From Bradyrhizobium genosp. L (GTDB taxonomy: Bacteria; Pseudomonadota; Alphaproteobacteria; Rhizobiales; Xanthobacteraceae): a stretch of 64,000 nucleotides of DNA. Shown piece by piece: positions 22,971-29,769 of this stretch (position 1 is the first letter of the stretch; the number at the start of each line of letters is the position of its first letter). The stretch is taken from assembly GCF_015624485.1 (NCBI RefSeq), contig NZ_CP061378.1:2666001-2730000 (forward strand), in the 5' to 3' direction. The translations under genes and the position numbers were made by a program. The notes under the pieces were generated by a model. That model was not told where the DNA came from and did not search any database. It worked only from the letters and a program-made list of their open reading frames with translations.

Positions 22971-23361
22971 TGCCGCCCTCCGTGCTCGGTGAGGAGATGG
23001 CACCGGGCCGCACTGGCAGACGCTTCCAATGCGTAAAGGCTCGAATGTGAAACGTCGGGCCGTCCGAAGTCGCAAGGCGCCACTCGGTTTCATCGTTGTC
23101 GTCATCCCAGAAGACAACCTGATGGAAGCCATCTAGCAATCGGTCGTCGCAGACGAGATAAGCCTCACCGTCCCTTGGGAAGGTTTCGATCGGCTGCCAG
23201 TCACCGCCCGTCTGCTCGGATGACCGAGCAACCCCCGTCAGCAAATCTTCAATCACCTCAGCGATCGATTGCCGAACCGTGTTCGGGACGCGCTGCAGAC
23301 TGGCGTCCGGTTTGCGGAGCGCGTCGATGGCGCGGTTCGCTCTTTCGACATCAATCTGCAT
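22963..23361 (-). CDS. Phage protein with DUF551-like C-terminal part
   Basis: 132 residues from ATG at 23361. The N-terminus is helical (VERANRAIDALRKPDASLQR). From about 55 on, DWQPIETFPRDGEAYLVCDD, then HQVVFWDDDND and FTHWKRLP follow the DUF551 plan (W-x-P-I-x-T-x-P-x-DG ... THW-x-x-LP), common in phages and of unknown function. Confidence 0.7.
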   Translation of the reverse strand: MQIDVERANRAIDALRKPDASLQRVPNTVRQSIAEVIEDLLTGVARSSEQTGGDWQPIETFPRDGEAYLVCDDRLLDGFHQVVFWDDDNDETEWRLATSDGPTFHIRAFTHWKRLPVRPGAISSPSTEGGNG

Positions 23362-23914
23362 TGCGGGCCTCCGCAAACTTGCGACGAAGCTCTTCACGCC
23401 GAGCATCTTCCTGCGCCTGCGCTTCCGGAGTGAGCTTGAACATCGCGACGCCGCTCGATGTCGGGTAAATGTCGCCGCCGTCCGAAACCATGTAGAGGCC
23501 GTCAGGCCACTTGCCCTGGTAGTAGCAATCGAAGATTCCGGTCGAGCCGAGTTCGATCACTTTGAAGTCGGAGCCGTCCTTCGGGCAATACTGCGGCTCT
23601 CTCCAGCCCAGTTCCCTTAGCCTTTGATGAGCGTCCCATAGAGCCGCGATAGCAGCCTTCTCGTCCGGCATTTGCTCGGCGCGTTTGGTCTCCGCTGTCT
23701 TGGCGTGCTGCCATAGGGCGTCGGCCTCGGCTCGCGTCAGCGGCTCATGCCGCAGAATTGGCATGCCGTTATGATCGCGGCGCTCAGTGTCGAAGGTTTT
23801 GTGCCCGACGATATCGTCAGGTCCTTGGGCGATGAACATATTGCAGGTGTCGGCGGTGTCCATGCTGTGTTCCCCCAGCGCTCGGTTGCACATACGGCAA
23901 ACCTCATCTGTCAT
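23351..23914 (-). CDS. Phage protein with Cys pair, unknown
   Basis: 187 residues. N-terminal MTDEVCRMCNRALGEHSMDT, ADTCNMFIAQ includes CxxC and another Cys, a possible zinc site. The middle (EADALWQHAKTAETKRAEQM) is helical. The C-terminal part (YCPKDGSDFKVIELGSTGIF, DCYYQGKWPDGLYMVSDGGD) has the look of a small beta domain related to DUF551-type modules. Overlaps the next gene by 11 bp. Confidence 0.6.
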   Translation of the reverse strand: MTDEVCRMCNRALGEHSMDTADTCNMFIAQGPDDIVGHKTFDTERRDHNGMPILRHEPLTRAEADALWQHAKTAETKRAEQMPDEKAAIAALWDAHQRLRELGWREPQYCPKDGSDFKVIELGSTGIFDCYYQGKWPDGLYMVSDGGDIYPTSSGVAMFKLTPEAQAQEDARREELRRKFAEARNAD

Positions 23915-23953
23915 GATCCTATCCCCGATCTCTCCGAATGACCGTTGCGGCCA

Positions 23954-24307
23954 TCAGCCAACTTGTGCGATCTGGATGGCTCGATCGAACATTGCCATCG
24001 CCTGCGAATGACCCTTGTCGTTCTCTTCGTGAGGCCACGAGCTGCCCTGTTCTTTGGCCGCGAGTTCCAGCAGTTTGTATGCCGAAGAATTTTCAGCGAC
24101 TTTGATGTTCGTGCCGGAGACAACAGCAAGAGCTCCGATCGAGCAGAAACTGACAGCGCCCGCCTCGTCGAAACGAACCCATGAGTGATTGATGTCTCTC
24201 GCGTACTCGCCGCATGTCCAGTGCTCCGGGTTCGCTATGATATCTTTCGCCTTGCGGAGGATGGTAACGACGTCGTTCTTGGTGGCCCAATTCGGATCGT
24301 AAAGCAT
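23954..24307 (-). CDS. DUF6197-like phage protein
   Basis: 117 residues from ATG at 24307. ILRKAKDIIANPEHWTCGEY, ARDINHSWVRFDEAGAVSFC, SIGALAVV follows the pattern helix - W-x-x-G-x-x-ARD - C-x-x-GAL found in DUF6197 proteins. The last third is helical and charged. Function unknown. Confidence 0.65.
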   Translation of the reverse strand: MLYDPNWATKNDVVTILRKAKDIIANPEHWTCGEYARDINHSWVRFDEAGAVSFCSIGALAVVSGTNIKVAENSSAYKLLELAAKEQGSSWPHEENDKGHSQAMAMFDRAIQIAQVG

Positions 24308-24360
24308 CTTCGTTCTCCTAGAGTGTTGAACCGGGGTCGGTGGGGTTGCGTTGAGACCGG

Positions 24361-24855
24361 CTATGCCGCGCGGCGGTAGCCTGTCATCATGATGAAGCCA
24401 CTGCCGGCGGCTTGAGTGGCTTCTTCGCCCTTCATTCCGAACATGGCTGGAGTGATCACGTCCCAAAGGCCAAGCACCTTGCCCAGCGCAAAAAGCTGGA
24501 ATGCCGCGCCCTGGTCGCCGATCTCGGCCCCGACCGTGATGTAGGATGGACCGCCGGCCAGCGAGGCGGGGTCCGGATACTCATTGAGAAGATTGACCAG
24601 CTCGGCCTTGTGCTTCTCAGCCTCGACCTTGTTGACGCCGATGACGAGAAACTCAAGGTCAACCTTCACTAGGTCATCTGGCGCATCGTTGGCGGGTGGC
24701 ATCATGTCGAAGGTGACAACGCCGCCGGGCAGCTTGTCGCTCTCGACGCCTTCCTTGATCGCATCGACGAGCTCGGGAGTGCCGTGAATCACTTCGCCCT
24801 TGCGAAGCTGTACGGTAGTTTCGTTCAGTATTTTATAGAGGCGATTGAGGTCCAT
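24361..24855 (-). CDS. Phage protein of 164 residues, unknown
   Basis: DLNRLYKILNETTVQLRKGE, VDLEFLVIGVNKVEAEKHKA, ELVNLLNEYPDPASLAGGPS, YITVGAEIGDQGAAFQLFAL, GKVLGLWDVITPAMFGMKGE: an alpha/beta protein with a glycine-rich middle. No signal peptide or known motif. A 53-bp gap separates it from the DUF6197-like gene, and it starts 2 bp after the next upstream gene. Confidence 0.6.
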   Translation of the reverse strand: MDLNRLYKILNETTVQLRKGEVIHGTPELVDAIKEGVESDKLPGGVVTFDMMPPANDAPDDLVKVDLEFLVIGVNKVEAEKHKAELVNLLNEYPDPASLAGGPSYITVGAEIGDQGAAFQLFALGKVLGLWDVITPAMFGMKGEEATQAAGSGFIMMTGYRRAA

Positions 24856-24857
24856 TT

Positions 24858-25262
24858 TTAAATCTCCTGATTGGGGGTTGAGAGGTGGTGGCGCGAGAGT
24901 GATGCGCTGGCTACCGCCTCCAATGCGCGCACGCAGACCTCGATCTTATGATCGACGTGGGAGGTCGGCAGACCTCTCCGCTGCAGCCGTTCTTGCTCGG
25001 CCATGAACAATGCACCGGCGCGTTCGAGGTCGCGCTCAGGCGTTTTCGGCTTCCACCACTTGGCATCCCACGGCCAGCCCATGGGGGCACCGTCGTATCT
25101 GATCGGGGCGAGCTCGCCGGGTAGCAAGCGCGCGTTGGCGAGGTAACACATTCCCGCTCTCAATAATTCGCCGTCGGCGTGATGGTCATCATGGCTCGTC
25201 GACCAGCCTTTGATCGCGACCTGCCGGCGTCGTTCGGCGACAATTCTGTCCATCGACGTCAT
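24858..25262 (-). CDS. Conserved phage protein (HDDxH helical family)
   Basis: 134 residues from ATG at 25262, overlapping the upstream stop by 4 bp. AERRRQVAIKGWSTSHDDHH, ADGELLRAGMCYLANARL, GWPWDAKWWKPKTPERDLER, AGALFMAEQERLQR is a recurrent phage and prophage protein with conserved His and Asp residues and WPW-x-x-x-WWKP-x-x-x-x-RDL. A nucleotide-binding or hydrolase role has been suggested for look-alikes; nothing here proves it. Confidence 0.65.
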   Translation of the reverse strand: MTSMDRIVAERRRQVAIKGWSTSHDDHHADGELLRAGMCYLANARLLPGELAPIRYDGAPMGWPWDAKWWKPKTPERDLERAGALFMAEQERLQRRGLPTSHVDHKIEVCVRALEAVASASLSRHHLSTPNQEI

Positions 25263-25516
25263 GGGATTCCTCGGTGAGTTGAAGGAAGTGATGCTGCCCC
25301 GCGGACCTCGTCGATGTGCTCTTTCGTGATGCCGCCGTTCTCGACGAACCAATCCCAAGAGCCTTCGCGCAACAGACCAAGGCGCTCACAGCGACGAACG
25401 AGTTGTCCCGGTGACGTTCCGTCCATGTCGGCAAGCGCAATTGCCATGCGCCTGGTGAACGTGCTGCTGCCCTCGACGTGGCTCCGGAATGCGGCCGTAA
25501 GCGCGTCCATGTCCAT
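25259..25516 (-). CDS. Small helical phage protein
   Basis: 85 residues. DMDALTAAFRSHVEGSSTFT, RRMAIALADMDGTSPGQLVR, RCERLGLLREGSWDWFVENG, GITKEHIDEVR looks like a winged or helical DNA-binding unit: the GTSPGQLVRRCERLGLL part fits a helix-turn-helix. ATG is preceded by GGGAG and its stop overlaps the next start. Confidence 0.55.
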   Translation of the reverse strand: MDMDALTAAFRSHVEGSSTFTRRMAIALADMDGTSPGQLVRRCERLGLLREGSWDWFVENGGITKEHIDEVRGAASLPSTHRGIP

Positions 25517-25521
25517 GATGC

Positions 25522-25842
25522 TCACTCCCGCACCCCCTTGTGCTGCGGAGCGGAGGGGGCGGACGCGCGTCTGAGCACATCGGCCTGACGCGGTGTCGCG
25601 ATGATCGTCGAGTTGCCAATGACCAAGACGTCGGTCGGCTCCCGATAGAGCATGATGAAGTGAGGAGGGTTGCGACGTTTCCACATGCGGCGCGTTCCCC
25701 AGCGGCCAGTTCGCTTGCTTGGGACTTTCGGACGCACCCAAGGGCCGCAGACATCTTGTTCGGTGCGACACTGAGCTTGTGCATCAACAATCCGAACGGT
25801 CATCCCGCCGTAGGTTCCGGGTCGATCAAATATGCCCCTCAT
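25522..25842 (-). CDS. Small basic phage protein, unknown
   Basis: 106 residues from ATG at 25842, overlapping the upstream stop by 4 bp. RGIFDRPGTYGGMTVRIVDA, CGPWVRPKVPSKRTGRWGTR, RMWKRRNPPHFIMLYREPTD, VLVIGNSTIIATPRQADVLR: a basic beta-strand-rich protein with two cysteines. No family recognised. Confidence 0.55.
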   Translation of the reverse strand: MRGIFDRPGTYGGMTVRIVDAQAQCRTEQDVCGPWVRPKVPSKRTGRWGTRRMWKRRNPPHFIMLYREPTDVLVIGNSTIIATPRQADVLRRASAPSAPQHKGVRE

Positions 25843-26213
25843 CGCCGCTCCCCATTGTGTTGAGGCTCGGGGGCGGATGGACGGTTCGCCAGCTCGAGTA
25901 GCACGTCGGCGTGGCACGGCTGATCGAGCGCGCACCAGCACGCCAAATTCTTGCCGCCAAGCTCTGCTCTGATCTCCTCGCACGAGGGTGGCTTTCCGAA
26001 ACAATTCTCATAGCTTCGAACGGCCGGGTCACGATCAAGCCACGCCTGGTACTGTCGAACAGCATCAGCGGCCGTGAAATCCTTCCACATGCCAACCCGG
26101 AGCGGATTGCCCCACTTTCCCGGCCGCGTGACGCTCACTGTGTTCGGCGGCATCTTCCAGCCCGGTGTTCGCTTGCGCTGCATCCTGATCGGCTCACCCA
26201 TGGGCGCCACCAT
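25839..26213 (-). CDS. DUF4326-family phage protein
   Basis: 124 residues. IRMQRKRTPGWKMPPNTVSV, TRPGKWGNPLRVG, EEIRAELGGKNLACWCALDQ, PCHADVLLELAN are the hallmark blocks of DUF4326 (R-x-x-GW-x-x-P, V-x-RP-x-KWGNPF, L-x-GK-x-LACWC, CHAD-x-L). Conserved CWC and CHAD suggest metal or nucleotide chemistry; the biochemical role is not established. Confidence 0.85.
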   Translation of the reverse strand: MVAPMGEPIRMQRKRTPGWKMPPNTVSVTRPGKWGNPLRVGMWKDFTAADAVRQYQAWLDRDPAVRSYENCFGKPPSCEEIRAELGGKNLACWCALDQPCHADVLLELANRPSAPEPQHNGERR

Positions 26214-26598
26214 CGGTGCTACGTGCTCGATCTCCTTCCGCCACCAGCGCCGCCATCTTCACCAGGGCGCCCATTGCATCGTCCTTCGTCTGGACTTCCG
26301 CAACGCTGAGTGCATAGTGTTCGCCGATGTTCTCGGCCAATCGATCGGCATAGGTGCGTAAAGCGCCGCCCGATCCGCCATTCAGCAGACCCGTCTTGCT
26401 CCAATCTAGGAGTTCGCGGCAGCGCTGAACGAGATCAGGATCAACGGCCGGCACCACCGCCATCGTCCCGCCCTGCGCAGGCTGGGACGCGGCGAGCTGG
26501 GCGCGGAGAGCGTCGGCGAGGTCCCTGCGAACCTCCCAAGCGCATTGCAGGCCGTGCTTCGCGAAGACGTCGATGATGGCTCGGTCGATGTCACTCAT
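26194..26598 (-). CDS. Helical phage protein, unknown
   Basis: 134 residues from ATG at 26598. IDRAIIDVFAKHGLQCAWEV, RRDLADALRAQLAAS, DPDLVQRCRELLDWSKTGLL, YADRLAENIGEHYALSVAEV, QTKDDAMGALVKMAALVAEG are mostly amphipathic helices. It overlaps its downstream neighbour by 20 bp and its upstream one by 8 bp. Confidence 0.6.
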   Translation of the reverse strand: MSDIDRAIIDVFAKHGLQCAWEVRRDLADALRAQLAASQPAQGGTMAVVPAVDPDLVQRCRELLDWSKTGLLNGGSGGALRTYADRLAENIGEHYALSVAEVQTKDDAMGALVKMAALVAEGDRARSTDGGAHG

Positions 26599-26773
26599 GG
26601 TCTTCTCCCGACTGCGCCTTGCGCTCGCGCTCGGCCGCAGCTTTGGCGTCTCGCCCATCGCACCAGCCGCGGTTGTAAAGTTTCTCCGCCCAAGTCGCGT
26701 TGATCTTGGGGATCGCGGGTCCCGGTTTTCCTGCTGCTGCGTCGGCGACGCCTCGGAGATAAGGTGTCGTCAT
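26591..26773 (-). CDS. Small phage protein with WCDGRDAK motif
   Basis: 60 residues from ATG at 26773, overlapping the Lar-like gene stop by 4 bp. TTPYLRGVADAAAGKPGPAI, WAEKLYNRGWCDGRDAKAAA is typical of short phage helical proteins. Function unknown. Confidence 0.55.
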   Translation of the reverse strand: MTTPYLRGVADAAAGKPGPAIPKINATWAEKLYNRGWCDGRDAKAAAERERKAQSGEDHE

Positions 26774-27558
26774 TTGCCTTCTCCCGACTGCGCAGGCTGG
26801 AGGGCGGCGCGGGCTCGTTCTCCGCAATCCTCCAGCAATGCTTCGGTGGGCTTCCATTCTGACAATCCGACTCCCATGCGCGTTCGCTTTTGATGGAGTT
26901 TGAAATTGTCGCGATAGAACTCAAGCGCCTCTCTCAGCGGCTGCTCGGCCGGGCGGGGATGGGCGGGATGCTTGGCAAAACAGCTAACCAGACGCCGTTC
27001 AAAATTCTCTTTGGCTGCTACTTGGGCGGCTTCGACCGTATCGAAATTTCCGATGACTCGGCCGCCGGCTATAAGCTCCCATGGAATGACACTAAAATAA
27101 TCGCGCTCAATCGCATAGGAACCGAACTGATGGTCGGCCCAATATGAGATTTCGTCAGCGGGGTTCTTGTGCTCTTCCCATTCCAATGGAAGGATTGATA
27201 TTGACGCATGTTCTAAGTTAATCCGGCGCTCGATCTCCAGCATCCCGCGGAGCTGGTCCAGATCTCTCCGCAGTTGATCAACGGTCGGCTGATCCACATG
27301 CCTGAGCGGCTCGTCATAGGGCTGGGTTGTCGGATCGTAGACCCCCTCCGGCTCTCTGGGCTGCTCACCGAGGGACCGGGTATTCCAGCGAACGGCCATC
27401 GCGTCGTGGTCGTCGCCTTCGATCGCGTCGAGCATGGCGTCGCAATCGTCGCACCGAACATAGGGCCACGGCACGAAATCGATCTCATTCACGCCGAACA
27501 CGGCTTTCCCGCCGCAAAACGGGCACGGCTTCAGCTCTGTGGTGGTGTCGGGGGTCAT
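26770..27558 (-). CDS. Lar-like zinc-ribbon protein with long C-terminal extension
   Basis: 262 residues. Residues 8-62 (ELKPCPFCGGKAVFGVN, YVRCDDCDAMLDAIEGDDHD, AMAVRWNTR) have the Lar family layout, with Cys12/15 and Cys36/39 forming a zinc ribbon and the closing WN-x-R. In some phages Lar lessens type I restriction; many relatives are untested. The remaining 200 residues form two helical regions (TVDQLRRDLDQLRGMLEIER, EQPLREALEFYRDNFKLHQK) flanking a beta unit with DYFSVIPWELIAGGRVIGNF, DTVEAAQVAAKENFERR. Typical Lar proteins are about 60-100 residues, so this is an extended form. Confidence 0.7.
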   Translation of the reverse strand: MTPDTTTELKPCPFCGGKAVFGVNEIDFVPWPYVRCDDCDAMLDAIEGDDHDAMAVRWNTRSLGEQPREPEGVYDPTTQPYDEPLRHVDQPTVDQLRRDLDQLRGMLEIERRINLEHASISILPLEWEEHKNPADEISYWADHQFGSYAIERDYFSVIPWELIAGGRVIGNFDTVEAAQVAAKENFERRLVSCFAKHPAHPRPAEQPLREALEFYRDNFKLHQKRTRMGVGLSEWKPTEALLEDCGERARAALQPAQSGEGK

Positions 27559-27568
27559 GGGGTGGCTC

Positions 27569-27697
27569 CTATCTCGGATCGCACTTCGGGCAATGCCAGA
27601 AACCGGCGCCTAGCCCCTCGTATCGCGTCATCTCGGCCCCGCATTCGCATTGCGGTCCCCGGTTCATCCACGCGACAAAGCGCTTCCAAATCCTCAT
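27569..27697 (-). CDS. Tiny zinc-ribbon protein
   Basis: 42 residues from ATG at 27697 (AAGGAT upstream). RIWKRFVAWMNRGPQCECGA, EMTRYEGLGAGFWHCPKCDP: CxC and CxxC give a single zinc ribbon. Ten bases before the Lar-like gene. Function unknown. Confidence 0.5.
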   Translation of the reverse strand: MRIWKRFVAWMNRGPQCECGAEMTRYEGLGAGFWHCPKCDPR

Positions 27698-27701
27698 TGG
27701 C

Positions 27702-27899
27702 CTATCCTTTAGCGACGGTGAGCGGGCCAATTTTGCGAACAAGCGCGCCACGCAGCCAGATTTGACCAATCTCGCGCGGGTGTTTTTTCAGACGCTCCTC
27801 GACCCTGGCCACGGCATGGTCGAGCGTCGTTGCGCTATCGCGCATTCCCGTTCCGTAGGAAATCAGATAGGGGCGATTTTGCTGCTTGATCTTGCGCAT
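27702..27899 (-). CDS. Small basic phage protein
   Basis: 65 residues from ATG at 27899, with GGGGGAG about 10 bases upstream inside the end of the preceding gene. RKIKQQNRPYLISYGTGMRD, SATTLDHAVARVEERLKKHP, REIGQIWLRGALVRKIG suggests strand-helix-strand. Function unknown. Confidence 0.55.
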   Translation of the reverse strand: MRKIKQQNRPYLISYGTGMRDSATTLDHAVARVEERLKKHPREIGQIWLRGALVRKIGPLTVAKG

Positions 27900-27904
27900 G
27901 CAGA

Positions 27905-28204
27905 TCAGCACTCCCCCATGTCGGCGCTATCCATGCGCTGGCCGTACAGCGGGTCGCAGCCGTCGTCCTCGTCGCGCGGCGGCTCCTCGTCGTTAGCGGG
28001 GGCCTCGAAATACGGGGACTGTCCGCGATACTTGATCACGTAGCCCTTGAAGCCATCGCCGCGCCTGGAATCGTAGATGCCGATCTGGCCTTCCTCGACC
28101 TCCGCAAGGAGATCGGTCGCGATCTCGATTACGGTCTCCAGCTTGTAACCCTTGGAGACGTAGCGGCTCTTGAGCGGGGGAGTGGTGTCGCAATCGAGAT
28201 GCAT
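27905..28204 (-). CDS. First gene of the leftward phage operon, unknown
   Basis: 99 residues from ATG at 28204 (GGAGC ribosome site). The N-terminus HLDCDTTPPLKSRYVSKGYK, LETVIEIATDLLAEVEEGQI, GIYDSRRGDGFKGYVIKYRG may be an alpha/beta unit, and the C-terminus is acidic (EAPANDEEPPRDEDDGCDP). As the promoter-proximal gene of about 8 kb of early-type genes it could be an early control or host-directed protein. Confidence 0.6.
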   Translation of the reverse strand: MHLDCDTTPPLKSRYVSKGYKLETVIEIATDLLAEVEEGQIGIYDSRRGDGFKGYVIKYRGQSPYFEAPANDEEPPRDEDDGCDPLYGQRMDSADMGEC

Positions 28205-28219
28205 TGTCTTGCTCCGCTG

Positions 28220-28290
28220 TTGACTGGATATCTCGTATGAGTTATTTATCTCATATGAGATATCATCCGTCAACAATAAATCATATGAGA
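28220..28290. promoter_or_regulatory. Divergent phage promoters with three palindromic operators
   Basis: Two TTGAC boxes face each other: TTGACT at 28220-28225 (rightward) and TTGACG read on the minus strand at 28273-28268. Seventeen bases inward lie TATTTA (28243-28248, rightward) and GATAAA (28250-28245, leftward). Three copies of one palindrome fall among them: ATCTCGTATGAGTT centred at 28236.5, TATCTCATATGAGATA centred at 28254.5 (perfect 16 bp) and AATCATATGAGAA centred at 28284.5 next to the start of the rightward gene. Sites 1 and 2 are 18 bp apart. The whole is near-symmetric. This should drive the leftward operon and the GIY-YIG-RHH gene and be bound by one dimeric regulator. Confidence 0.75.
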
Positions 28291-28291
28291 A

Positions 28292-28756
28292 ATGGCAAAT
28301 TTCGTGTATGTGATCGGAGCCGTTAGCGGCCCCCAAAAGATCGGCATTGCGCGCGACGTCCAAAAGCGCATGAAGACGATCCAGAGCGGCAGTTTCGAGC
28401 CTCTTGCGATCGGTTTTTGCCTGGAATCGCCCGACCTTGCCGTTCATATTGAGAGCTACGCCCATTGGCTTCTCCGCGATCACCGGATGTCCGGGGAATG
28501 GTTCAAGGTCTCTCCGGATGCAGCGATTTCGGCTGTCAAAGAGGCGGCGGCCGCCGTCGCGCTGGGTGAGCGTCGTGCTAAGCTGGTAGGTGTTGTGGGC
28601 AGGAAGAAACGATGGTCTGAGGACATGCAGGCTCGGTTCCCGGAGGGGACGTTCGAGCGCATTGAGGCCGTCTTGGCGGATGGTGAGGATCGGACGGACT
28701 TCGTCCGGGACGCCGTCGAGCGCGAGCTGAAGCGCCGCGAGAAGGCAGACCGCTGA
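28292..28756 (+). CDS. GIY-YIG domain fused to ribbon-helix-helix domain; candidate phage regulator
   Basis: 154 residues. Residues 3-88 form a T5orf172/MUG113-type GIY-YIG domain: FVYVIGAVSGPQKIGIARDV, QKRMKTIQSGSF, HIESYAHWLL and GEWF, with Tyr, Arg and Glu of the usual active site. Residues 105-152 (RKKRWSEDMQARFPEGTFER, IEAVLADGEDRTDFVRDAVE, RELKRREK) fit a ribbon-helix-helix: a strand (ARFPEGTFERI), then two helices with a DRTDFVRDAV turn. RHH dimers bind short palindromes, and three palindromes lie just upstream, one touching the start region. No other candidate repressor is present. The regulator role is inference. Confidence 0.75.
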   Translation: MANFVYVIGAVSGPQKIGIARDVQKRMKTIQSGSFEPLAIGFCLESPDLAVHIESYAHWLLRDHRMSGEWFKVSPDAAISAVKEAAAAVALGERRAKLVGVVGRKKRWSEDMQARFPEGTFERIEAVLADGEDRTDFVRDAVERELKRREKADR

Positions 28757-28799
28757 ACCCGCTCCGGCGATCCTTGGGCAGGCGCGATGGAGGGGCGCG

Positions 28800-29360
28800 T
28801 CATCGCAGCGCCTCCGCGAGCCGATCGGCCTGATACGCCATCTGCTGATCCCGCTTTAACTTCTGCCTGAGCGCCTCGTAAACCTTGAGATCGGCTTCCT
28901 TGGTGCATTTGGAGCAGGACCTCATCAATGGATTGCCATGATGACAACGCTTGAGCGGTCTCTTCCATTTTCTACGAGGCTTGTCCTCGACCGGAAGAAA
29001 AGTGGCGATGAAATCGTTTTCAGCTTGGCGAAACGCGGCAATGCCGTCTGGCGATAGGCGAGCGACGATATAGCGCCTCAGATGGTCTGAAAGAACAAAC
29101 CACTCTCGGTGCACGCGATCTTCAGCAAACCGCATGTGAAGCTCCTTCTCCGCGTTTAGCGAACCGCTAAATGAGAGAAGAAGAACGGGGCGGAAGGGGC
29201 TTCCCGTAGAGACAGCCGAAAACCGAGCAGCAACATCCTGGGCGCGTCCGATTTTGACCCGGCCAGCGCAATAGATAAAATATACGAAATAGGCATGAGG
29301 CAGCCCGGGGCACTTCGTCCCGGGTAACTCTTTGGGTAACGCTACGTCCTGAAGTTCCAT
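28800..29360 (-). CDS. Second GIY-YIG (T5orf172-like) protein with C-terminal Cys motif
   Basis: 186 residues. Residues 22-98 (HAYFVYFIYCAGRVKIGRAQ, DVAARFSAVSTGSPFRPVLL, LNAEKELHMRFAEDRVHREW) are the same GIY-YIG subtype as in the gene at 28292, with KIGRA, Arg and Glu conserved. A basic linker (KPRRKWKRPLKRCHHGN) leads to CSKCTKE, a possible zinc site, and a helical tail. Convergent with the 28292 gene and last gene before the host chromosome. Nuclease or DNA-binding role likely; target unknown. Confidence 0.7.
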   Translation of the reverse strand: MELQDVALPKELPGTKCPGLPHAYFVYFIYCAGRVKIGRAQDVAARFSAVSTGSPFRPVLLLSFSGSLNAEKELHMRFAEDRVHREWFVLSDHLRRYIVARLSPDGIAAFRQAENDFIATFLPVEDKPRRKWKRPLKRCHHGNPLMRSCSKCTKEADLKVYEALRQKLKRDQQMAYQADRLAEALR

Positions 29361-29424
29361 CTATGTTCTCGCATCTTGCTTACTCTGGTACGCAGCTACT
29401 CATTGAATTCTTTGGGAATTTTCA

Positions 29425-29769
29425 ATGAGGCTTAAAACCAGCATTTGGGTGGCGGCCTATCTGCGCCGCTGTCAGACCGAGGGCGTGTTCGGCGCGATCC
29501 GCAAGAAGGGCGCCGAGGAGGCCGGCGCCGTGTTCGTCAAGGTGGCGCTGATGGACGGCAATGCGCTGCTGTACGCGCCGGCGCCGCAGACCGTCTATGA
29601 CGACAGCCGCCCGGCCGAGCGGCTGTTCGTACTGACCGCGCCGCAGCCATTGCCGGAGCCGTCGATCGAGGAGCGATTGACCAAGGAGCTCCGCTTCGAT
29701 CCCGACGCCTGGATCGTCGAGACCGAAGACCGCAGCGGGCGGCACTTTCTCGATCTGGCGCGAAGCTAG
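29425..29769 (+). CDS. DUF1491 family protein
   Basis: 114 residues. RLKTSIWVAAYLRRCQTEGV, FGAIRKKGAEEAGAVFVKVA, then LLYAPAPQTVYDD is the signature of DUF1491, a small protein conserved across alphaproteobacteria with unknown role. It is the first gene with host-like composition, so it marks the end of the prophage. Its end overlaps the end of the convergent DUF2336 gene by 4 bp. The non-coding 29361-29424 before it contains an imperfect inverted repeat (ATTGAATTC / GGAATTTTCAAT). Confidence 0.85.
   Translation: MRLKTSIWVAAYLRRCQTEGVFGAIRKKGAEEAGAVFVKVALMDGNALLYAPAPQTVYDDSRPAERLFVLTAPQPLPEPSIEERLTKELRFDPDAWIVETEDRSGRHFLDLARS

Larger units (their letters stand above)
1..29400. mobile_element. 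Prophage, right-hand portion (left end outside window)
   Basis: From the first base to about 29.4 kb nearly every gene is a phage structural, lysis or small early-type gene. The rightward half carries virion, lysis, head and tailspike genes, and the leftward half is a dense operon of small genes. The host-type DUF1491 gene starts at 29425, so the right junction should lie in the non-coding stretch 29361-29424. No integrase, terminase, portal or replication gene is visible; these would have to lie to the left of the window or be absent. Base composition is visibly less GC-rich than in the chromosomal genes to the right. The right boundary is inferred from gene content; no duplicated attachment core can be tested without the left end. 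Confidence 0.85.
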
